Below are positions 1-5,245 of a DNA stretch of 15,619 nucleotides, piece by piece. The translations under genes were made by a program, and so were the position numbers. The stretch covers positions 1 through 15,619 of the forward strand of contig CAMBMC010000027.1 of the NCBI GenBank assembly GCA_945868555.1. Reading direction: 5' to 3'. The DNA is from Chitinophaga pinensis. GTDB lineage: Bacteria > Bacteroidota > Bacteroidia > Flavobacteriales_D > Crocinitomicaceae. The notes beneath the pieces were generated by a model that was not told where the DNA came from, did not search any database, and saw only the letters and a program-made list of their open reading frames with translations. Within the stretch, counting starts at the first letter, position 1, and every line of letters starts with the position of its first letter.

Positions 1-792
1 GAAGTCTCTCAAGTTCCACATATCGGTATCTTGGAAACCTTGCGCTATCCTCAAGTTGTGTTGGGCATGATCGCCATTTTCTTGTATGTGGGAGTTGAAG
101 TATCTACAGCGAGCAATCTACCGGAGTTTATGAAGCAAAAGTTGGGAACGCCAGAAAGTGCTGTTGCTCCTTATGTTTCCTTGTTTTGGGCAAGTTTAAT
201 GATTGGTCGTTGGACATCCGCTGCCGGTGCATTTGACTTGAAAGAATCGACAAAATTGAAGTTGAGCCTCTTGTTGCCGTTTGCTGCATTCGGTGTATTT
301 GCCTTTGCCAATGTGCTTGGGGGGCATTCCATTCAATCTTTGTATCCATACCTTTTGATCGTTGTGATCTTAGCCGTGGCAGATGCCGTAAGTGAAGGAA
401 AACCAGCGCGTCAAATCATTATTTACTCGTCTTTAGGTATTGCTGCATTGATGATTGGCATTTTCTCTAGTGGAATGACAAGTGTCTTTGCCTTCATCTC
501 TGTTGGTTTATTCTGCAGCACCCTTTGGCCATGCATATTTACATTGGGCATCGCTGGTTTGGGCGAGAAAACAAATACTGCATCCAGTTTGCTGATCATG
601 ATGATCATGGGAGGGGGAGTCATTTCTCTAATTCAAGGAGCTTTGTCCTCGGAGAAGATGTTAGGAATTCAACACTCCTACTGGGTAGGCGTTGTCTGCT
701 TTGCCTACCTCGCATTCTTTGCATTCTACATGGGTAAAATCCTAAAGAAAAGAGGGATTTCATTCGACGCTACGGAAGGAGCTGGGCATTAA
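1..792 (+). CDS. FHS-family sugar (glucose/galactose/fucose-type) MFS transporter, C-terminal part
   Basis: The frame is open from the first base of the window, so the true start lies upstream and only the last 263 residues are seen. The TTG at 31 is an internal codon, not a start. The protein is strongly hydrophobic with about seven membrane segments. It carries stretches typical of the fucose/glucose-galactose permease branch of the major facilitator superfamily: a helix reading LYVGVEVSTASNLPEF, then the SLFWASLMIGRW helix, and later FCSTLWPCIFTLGIAGLG followed by the glycine-rich IMMIMGGGVISLIQG. In this family these belong to the second half of a 12-helix proton-sugar symporter of roughly 400-500 residues in the inner membrane. 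The C-terminus is short and basic (KKRGISF). The exact sugar cannot be read from the sequence. A GH92 mannosidase lies about 4.5 kb away on the other strand, so a shared role in glycan use is possible but unproven. Confidence 0.86.
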   Translation, partial: EVSQVPHIGILETLRYPQVVLGMIAIFLYVGVEVSTASNLPEFMKQKLGTPESAVAPYVSLFWASLMIGRWTSAAGAFDLKESTKLKLSLLLPFAAFGVFAFANVLGGHSIQSLYPYLLIVVILAVADAVSEGKPARQIIIYSSLGIAALMIGIFSSGMTSVFAFISVGLFCSTLWPCIFTLGIAGLGEKTNTASSLLIMMIMGGGVISLIQGALSSEKMLGIQHSYWVGVVCFAYLAFFAFYMGKILKKRGISFDATEGAGH

Positions 793-812
793 AAAGATCA
801 TTTAGGCATAAC

Positions 813-840
813 ATTTTTTCGTAACTTAATATGAAAAAAT
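813..840 (+). repeat. AT-rich inverted repeat before the RAYT gene
   Basis: ATTTTTTC (813-820) pairs perfectly with GAAAAAAT (833-840) across a 12-nt loop, beginning about 20 bases after the transporter stop and ending 4 bases before the transposase start codon. It could be a weak 3' stem for the transporter mRNA, a structure masking the transposase translation start, or the remains of an element end. It has no U-tract, so a classical terminator is unlikely. The stem is almost pure A-T and could arise by chance. Confidence 0.3.
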
Positions 841-844
841 TCAA

Positions 845-1477
845 ATGTCAACGAATTCAAAACTACCGAATAGACGATCTATTCGTCTAAAAAACTACGA
901 TTATTCTCAAAACGGGAGTTATTTTATTACCATCGTTACTCAAAATCGAAAACATTTATTCGGCAAAATTGAAGACGGTAAAATGATCTTAAGCTCCGTT
1001 GGAAGAATCGTCGAAGAAGAATGGCTAAATACCATTCAATTACGACCTAATGTCACTTTGGGAGAATTTATCATTATGCCTGACCACATGCATATGATTG
1101 TAACCATTACCACTCAAGTCGAAAAAAAAGATAACGATGAATGGATTCATTCGAATCCAAAAAGCCCTTCACATACCATTGGCGCAATAATCCGCGGATT
1201 TAAAGGCGCTAGCACAAAAAAGATAAATCTTTTTCTAAATTCTTCTAGAACGGGCGAATTGCTATTCGCCCCCTCTTCCGAATTGCTATTCGCCCCAAGG
1301 ATGGGCGAATGGCAATCCGCCCCATCCTCCCCAAATAAAATCTTTCAGAGAAATTATTACGAGCATATCATTAGAAATCAGAGAGATTATCATCGAATCG
1401 AAAAATACATTATTGATAACCCAAGGAATTGGAAGAAGAAAAAGAAGAAAAAATTGAATTTAAAGAGTGAAGATTAG
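845..1477 (+). CDS. REP-associated tyrosine transposase (RAYT, IS200-like Y1 HUH family)
   Basis: The 210-residue protein has the features of the Y1 transposase domain: an N-terminal strand with SYFITIVTQNR (25-35), a GRIVEEEW helix (53-60), the metal-binding HUH-type motif His81-Met-His83 within MPDHMHMIV, the segment TIGAIIRGFK (111-120), and a C-terminal NYYEHIIRN helix (170-178) in which Y171 or Y172 would be the nucleophile, followed by YIIDNPRNW (188-196). Family knowledge: these enzymes cut single-stranded DNA at REP palindromes and act as single-copy domesticated relatives of IS200/IS605 transposases. The ORF appears intact and ends in a lysine-rich tail. Between the core and the catalytic-Tyr helix, residues 135-162 are low-complexity (GELLFAP, SELLFAP, GEWQSAP) and are encoded by palindromic repeats, listed separately. 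The ATG at 845 is the only reasonable start. No Shine-Dalgarno or clear promoter is seen. Confidence 0.88.
   Translation: MSTNSKLPNRRSIRLKNYDYSQNGSYFITIVTQNRKHLFGKIEDGKMILSSVGRIVEEEWLNTIQLRPNVTLGEFIIMPDHMHMIVTITTQVEKKDNDEWIHSNPKSPSHTIGAIIRGFKGASTKKINLFLNSSRTGELLFAPSSELLFAPRMGEWQSAPSSPNKIFQRNYYEHIIRNQRDYHRIEKYIIDNPRNWKKKKKKKLNLKSED
1252..1271 (+). repeat. REP-like palindrome 1 inside the RAYT gene
   Basis: GGGCGAAT (1252-1259) and ATTCGCCC (1264-1271) form a perfect 8-bp stem with a TGCT loop. Beyond a 2+2-nt internal loop, AGA (1247-1249) can pair with TCT (1274-1276). The right arm belongs to an 18-bp direct repeat, CGAATTGCTATTCGCCCC, present at 1255-1272 and again at 1279-1296. The 24-bp offset keeps the reading frame. 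Confidence 0.75.
1299..1327 (+). repeat. REP-like palindrome 2 inside the RAYT gene
   Basis: GGGCGAAT (1303-1310) pairs with ATCCGCCC (1315-1322), including one G-T wobble, across a GGCA loop. Past a single bulged C (1323), GGAT (1299-1302) pairs with ATCC (1324-1327). The stem therefore has about 12 pairs with one bulge, a shape typical of REP hairpins that RAYT enzymes recognise. It shares its arm sequence with palindrome 1. Confidence 0.7.
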
Positions 1478-1494
1478 CTAAGAATAAAAAAGAC

Positions 1495-1626
1495 TTACTT
1501 CTCCTTTATTTTCCCAACCGCACAACCTTCACATTTCGCATCTTTACGCACGAATTTCGTATAGAATTGACGTGCAAGAAAGATACTTGCAGCGGTTATC
1601 GAAATGATGACGAGTACCTCTTGCAT
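1495..1626 (-). CDS. FeoB-associated Cys-rich small membrane protein
   Basis: This is a 43-residue protein. The N-terminal segment (about residues 3-20, VLVIISITAASIFLARQF) is one membrane helix, and the short basic C-terminal tail holds a C32-x-x-C35 pair (KCEGC). Small proteins of this build directly after feoB are known as FeoB-associated Cys-rich membrane proteins. They are thought to assist ferrous iron transport, perhaps by handing over iron or sensing redox state, but the function is not established. The start is the ATG at 1626-1624, which overlaps the feoB stop as TAATG and implies translational coupling. A longer reading of the same frame back to 1752 lies inside feoB and is not credible. 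The gene ends 17 bases from the convergent transposase gene. Confidence 0.8.
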   Translation of the reverse strand: MQEVLVIISITAASIFLARQFYTKFVRKDAKCEGCAVGKIKEK

Positions 1627-3575
1627 TAGGACAGTAGGTTGAAAGTGATTAATGCACCGAAGTAAGCCAAGGCACCCATAAATCCTATTTGAATCAAAGG
1701 CCATTTCCAACTGTTGGTTTCGCGTTTTACCACGGCCAAGGTCGCCATACATTGCATGGCAAACACATAAAAGACCATGAGTGATGCACCGGCTGCTAGT
1801 GTGTAGACTTTTGATCCATTAGCGCGTTTTTCATCACGCATTTTATCGATTAGCCGTTTGTTTACATTGTCCGTTTCATTCACCGAATAAATTGTTGAAA
1901 GCGAACCGACAAACACTTCGCGCGCGGCAAATGACGTGATGAGTGAAATGCCAATCTTCCAATCGTATCCTAGTGGCTTGATTACAGGTTCAATGAAATG
2001 TCCAAGGTGTCCAATATAGGAACTCTCCATTTTGGCTGAAGCCACGCGTTGGTTGGTCTCAGCCTCTGAAAGATGCAATTCCTTTGATTCTTTTTTTGCC
2101 AACGCTATATTTTTCTTCATGGACTCGCTTGGGCCATACGTAGCAAGTGCCCAAAGTAGGATGGAGATCGCTAAAATCACCTTTCCCGCATCGAAAATAA
2201 AAACCTTTACTTTTTCCCAAACCGTTATACCTACATTTCCCCATCGAGGCGATTTGAAGCTCGGTAGCTCGAGCATTAAGAAGCCTTTGTCGCGCGATTT
2301 TAAAATAATCTTAAGAATGACTGCAACCAATAATGCGGCAACCAAACCCAAGGTGTACAGTCCAAAGAGAACAAGTCCTTGAAGATTAAAGATTCCGAGA
2401 ATCGTAGTCTTGGGAATGACCAAAGCAATCAGCAGTGTGTAAACGGGAATGCGCGCACTACAACTCATCAATGGGGCGACTAGAATGGTGATCATTCGCT
2501 CTTTCCAATCGGCAATGGTACGTGTCGCCATCACGCCAGGAATGGCACAGGCGACGCTCGACATCAAAGGTACAATGCTTTTTCCATTCAAGCCCAAAGG
2601 CCGCATGAGACGATCCATGATGAATACCACGCGCGACAAATACCCCGTTTCCTCTAAAATAGAAATGAAGAAAAACAAGAGCGCAATTTGAGGCACGAAG
2701 ACCAAGACGCCTCCAATGCCCGGAATAATTCCTTGACAAATTAAATCGGAAAAGACACCATTGGGCATGGAAAGGGATAGCCATCCTGCAAATTCAGCGA
2801 ATCCTGTATCAATAAGATCCATCGGGATCACCGCAAAGGCAAAGATGAATTGGAAAACAATAAAAAGGATTGCCGCAAAAATGATGTAACCAAAAATAGG
2901 ATGAACGAAAAGTCGATCAAGAGAGCTTACCGCTGCTTTCTTTTCGTGATCAATCCTGGAAAGTGACGAATCAATGACCTGATGAAGAAATGTATAGCGT
3001 GTTGCTGCTTCTTGTTCTTGGCAGGTCACATCGTCAATGGGGCAAAGCGGAATCGGAGTTCTTCGCTCAGGCACTGCTTGCGCCATGTCTGCAATGGCTG
3101 TCATCAGTCGTTCTTTGCCCATTCCGACGCGTGCATTGGTTGAAACAATGTGTGCAGCGGGGAAGAATGATTTCAATTTGTCCGTATCGACAGAGAGTCC
3201 GTTGCGCTGGGCAAGGTCTGTCATGTTGAGAACCAGAATTGTGGGAAGTCCGAGATCGTAAATCTGAGAAAACAAAAATAAATTCCGCTCAAGGTTCGAT
3301 TGATCAACTACGACAACAACAACCTCTGGATAGTCATCTGCATTTTCATCGGAAAGAACGGAATAAACAACTTGTTCATCCTTTGATCTCGGGTATAGGC
3401 TATAGGTTCCGGGAAAGTCAATCAGTGTGTGCGTGTTGCCATCGATTTGCAGTGTTCCAGTTTTCTTTTCTACTGTAACACCAGGGAAATTTCCTACTTG
3501 CTGCCGCAGTCCGGTAATGAGGTTAAAAACAGAACTTTTTCCTGTGTTCGGATTTCCGAGTAGCGCAATCTTCAT
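1626..3575 (-). CDS. feoB: Ferrous iron transport protein B (GTP-gated inner membrane Fe2+ transporter)
   Basis: The protein has 649 residues, a usual length for the Bacteroidota form and shorter than the roughly 770 of E. coli. The N-terminal G domain has all expected motifs: P-loop GNPNTGKS (7-14), switch region NFPGVTVEK (29-37), DFPGTYSL (53-60), and the guanine-specificity motif NMTD (116-119). A GDI-like helical spacer follows, then the membrane domain with two Gate/nucleoside-recognition repeats. The first holds SSVACAIPGVMATRT with the conserved Cys of FeoB, the second FAAREVFVGS. GTP hydrolysis by the cytoplasmic domain controls Fe2+ passage through the inner membrane. The gene begins 10 nt after feoA and overlaps the downstream small Cys-rich gene, so the three are one operon. 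No motif is missing. I could not recognise a Fur operator by eye. Confidence 0.97.
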   Translation of the reverse strand: MKIALLGNPNTGKSSVFNLITGLRQQVGNFPGVTVEKKTGTLQIDGNTHTLIDFPGTYSLYPRSKDEQVVYSVLSDENADDYPEVVVVVVDQSNLERNLFLFSQIYDLGLPTILVLNMTDLAQRNGLSVDTDKLKSFFPAAHIVSTNARVGMGKERLMTAIADMAQAVPERRTPIPLCPIDDVTCQEQEAATRYTFLHQVIDSSLSRIDHEKKAAVSSLDRLFVHPIFGYIIFAAILFIVFQFIFAFAVIPMDLIDTGFAEFAGWLSLSMPNGVFSDLICQGIIPGIGGVLVFVPQIALLFFFISILEETGYLSRVVFIMDRLMRPLGLNGKSIVPLMSSVACAIPGVMATRTIADWKERMITILVAPLMSCSARIPVYTLLIALVIPKTTILGIFNLQGLVLFGLYTLGLVAALLVAVILKIILKSRDKGFLMLELPSFKSPRWGNVGITVWEKVKVFIFDAGKVILAISILLWALATYGPSESMKKNIALAKKESKELHLSEAETNQRVASAKMESSYIGHLGHFIEPVIKPLGYDWKIGISLITSFAAREVFVGSLSTIYSVNETDNVNKRLIDKMRDEKRANGSKVYTLAAGASLMVFYVFAMQCMATLAVVKRETNSWKWPLIQIGFMGALAYFGALITFNLLS

Positions 3576-3585
3576 GGGCTATGAC

Positions 3586-3828
3586 TTAGGCAATCGCGAG
3601 TGAAGGTTCTTCAACAAGAATCAAAGAGGCTTCATCCAGCCGCAACGATAAAATAAAACCATTGACATCAATCGCAATTGGATCACCCAAGGGTGCGCGA
3701 AACAATACAGTTACTGCTTTACCAGGGAGCAAGCCCATTTCCATCATCTTCAATCGAATAGACGAATCCACGATGGAAGTGACTGTTGCGCAGTTGCCAT
3801 TTTTTATTTCTGATAATTTTGCCGTCAT
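3586..3828 (-). CDS. feoA: Ferrous iron transport protein A (SH3-like)
   Basis: This 80-residue protein has the FeoA SH3-like fold: LSEIKNGNCATVTSI, the conserved RLKMMEMGLLPGKAVTVLFRAPLGDPIAIDV block, and a terminal strand SLILVEE. FeoA is a small cytoplasmic partner needed for FeoB activity, probably by contacting its G domain. The ATG at 3828 starts directly before MTAKLSEI. The frame extends to 3918 with a basic, family-unlike stretch, but that would overlap the end of the aspartate kinase gene and a probable -7 promoter box (3852-3845), so the short form is preferred. It is the first gene of the feo operon. Confidence 0.93.
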   Translation of the reverse strand: MTAKLSEIKNGNCATVTSIVDSSIRLKMMEMGLLPGKAVTVLFRAPLGDPIAIDVNGFILSLRLDEASLILVEEPSLAIA

Positions 3829-3844
3829 CGTAACCTGTAATTTA

Positions 3845-3852
3845 CAAAAATA
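3845..3852 (-). promoter_or_regulatory. Probable -7 promoter box of the feo operon
   Basis: Read on the minus strand this is TATTTTTG, matching the Bacteroidota TAnnTTTG -7 consensus. It lies in the 64-bp gap between the aspartate kinase stop and feoA, with 16 nt between the box and the feoA ATG. No good TTG-type -33 element is visible at the usual distance, so the call rests on the -7 box and its position alone. Confidence 0.5.
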
Positions 3853-3892
3853 ACGCTTAAACGGAGTTTTTGGATACCTTGTTCGAGGTATT

Positions 3893-5170
3893 TTACGTCG
3901 TTTTCTCTTTGAGTACAAGTCGAGCAGTGTGACGAGTGCGCTGTTCCACCAAGGTTTCTTTTCCTTCGCTTAACATCGCAAGGGTAGCTGCATTGTAATG
4001 CCGAATGGTGACGAGCTCAAGTCCTTCATTGTAGCGCACCTCATAGTTGTCGGTAAAATGTGCAATGACTTTCTCCGGGTCCGTTTTGCTTCGTTCTGCA
4101 AGGATTGAAAAATTCAATGCTGAGTTTTGCATCAAATTGATTTTTACGCCTAAACTCACTAAGCGCTTGAAAATGTCGCTCAAGTGTTCTTCAACAATGA
4201 AGGAAAAGTCGCGTCGATTGATGGAAAACAACACTTGATTTTTCATGACGATAAATGAAGGAATCAAATGGTCATTGGCGATAGACTCTTGAATGACGGT
4301 GCCTTCCGCTTCGGGTTGAAGGAATGATTTCACATAAAGTGGAATCCCTTTGTTCTGAAGTGGCTTGACAGTTTTTGGATGGATGACAGAGGCGCCGTAG
4401 TACGACAATTCAATCGCTTCACGGAATGAAATCTGATCGAGTTTCACTGTGTTTTCGAAGTGCTTCGGGTCGGCATTGAGCATTCCAGGAACATCTTTCC
4501 AAATGGTAACGCTCTCTGCGTCGGTACAGTATGCCAAAATTCCAGCGCTGTAGTCCGAACCTTCGCGGCCCAGTGTCGTTGTAAATCCTTCACCTGTTGC
4601 GCCAATAAATCCTTGGGTAACAAGAATGTCATTGTGTTCAAAAGCAGGAATCAAACGTTCGCGAATGAGCTCTTCTGTTTTTTTCCAATCGACATTTCCT
4701 TCGCGGTAGTGGTTGTCAGTGCGCATCAATAGGCGTGAATCGGCCCACCGCGTGGCATGTCCCTGTTCATTCAGAAAGGCAGAAATGATTTGAGTGGAAA
4801 GCAACTCCCCTAAGGACACGATTTGATCGTACTCAAAATCGAAATTTTCAGGAAAGGGCTGATTGAACCGAGCGCGCAGGCCTTCGAAAATTTCCTCAAC
4901 AGCATTGTAAGCAGTATAATGTCGTTCTTGAAATAAATCCGCCATGATGTCGAGATGAAAGGCATACAGGTCATCCACCAAAGCATCAAATGTTTTTTTG
5001 TCGTTACACTGTTCGGCCGCAACGACTTCCTCCAATTTGTTGGTGGTTTTACCCATAGCTGAAACGACTACGGTAATCTTTTCACCATGAAACATGGAGA
5101 GAATGCCGGATACATTGCGCACAGCAGATGAATCTTTGACTGATGCGCCGCCAAATTTAAACACTTTCAT
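3893..5170 (-). CDS. lysC: Aspartate kinase (monofunctional)
   Basis: The protein has 425 residues. It opens with the amino-acid kinase signature KFGGASVKD (5-13), where the family more often has KFGGTSV. Later come the GFIGATGEGFTTTLGREGSD nucleotide/aspartate-binding loop, then SFREAIELSYYGASVIHPKT and PLYVKSF. These identify aspartokinase, which phosphorylates L-aspartate as the first step towards lysine, threonine, methionine and diaminopimelate. The C-terminal part from about residue 310 (VLFSINRRDFSFIVEEHLSDIFKRLVSLGVKINLMQNS) looks like an ACT regulatory domain, so end-product feedback is likely. No homoserine dehydrogenase domain is fused. It has a probable promoter of its own and appears monocistronic, sitting between the GH92 gene and the feo operon. 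The symbol is by function; which of several paralogues it is cannot be told here. Confidence 0.93.
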   Translation of the reverse strand: MKVFKFGGASVKDSSAVRNVSGILSMFHGEKITVVVSAMGKTTNKLEEVVAAEQCNDKKTFDALVDDLYAFHLDIMADLFQERHYTAYNAVEEIFEGLRARFNQPFPENFDFEYDQIVSLGELLSTQIISAFLNEQGHATRWADSRLLMRTDNHYREGNVDWKKTEELIRERLIPAFEHNDILVTQGFIGATGEGFTTTLGREGSDYSAGILAYCTDAESVTIWKDVPGMLNADPKHFENTVKLDQISFREAIELSYYGASVIHPKTVKPLQNKGIPLYVKSFLQPEAEGTVIQESIANDHLIPSFIVMKNQVLFSINRRDFSFIVEEHLSDIFKRLVSLGVKINLMQNSALNFSILAERSKTDPEKVIAHFTDNYEVRYNEGLELVTIRHYNAATLAMLSEGKETLVEQRTRHTARLVLKEKTT

Positions 5171-5175
5171 AGGTC

Positions 5176-5183
5176 CAAAACTA
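5176..5183 (-). promoter_or_regulatory. Probable -7 promoter box of the aspartate kinase gene
   Basis: The minus strand reads TAGTTTTG, matching TAnnTTTG, and ends only 5 nt before the ATG at 5170. Transcription would start at or within a base or two of the A of the start codon, giving a leaderless or nearly leaderless mRNA. The nearest upstream TTG (5213-5211) is 27 bp away, longer than usual, so the -33 element is uncertain. Confidence 0.45.
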
Positions 5184-5245
5184 CTAAAAAGAGTGGAGTT
5201 AATGCTGCTTCAATCACGGAATCATTGATGCATTGACGGAAGGCA

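Noticed and set aside
1252..1327. CRISPR-like or VNTR array in the RAYT gene
   Set aside because: There are only two or three short units, which are palindromic, vary in sequence and lie inside an intact coding frame without regular spacers.
845..1477. Complete IS element with defined ends
   Set aside because: No target duplication, terminal repeats or IS605-type end hairpins flanking the gene on both sides were found, so only the gene and its internal palindromes are reported.
1627..1752. Upstream extension of the small Cys-rich protein to 85 residues
   Set aside because: The extra 42 residues lie wholly within the feoB C-terminal coding region in another frame and lack family character, while the ATG at 1626 overlaps the feoB stop as a coupled start.
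3874..3891. Hairpin ATACCT/AGGTAT after the aspartate kinase gene as a terminator
   Set aside because: The stem has only 6 bp and no U-tract follows on the transcribed strand, and the feo promoter lies just downstream, so there is too little support.
3829..3918. Longer feoA start giving 110 residues
   Set aside because: The added stretch is highly basic, overlaps the end of the aspartate kinase gene and includes the likely -7 box. FeoA proteins normally have about 75-85 residues.
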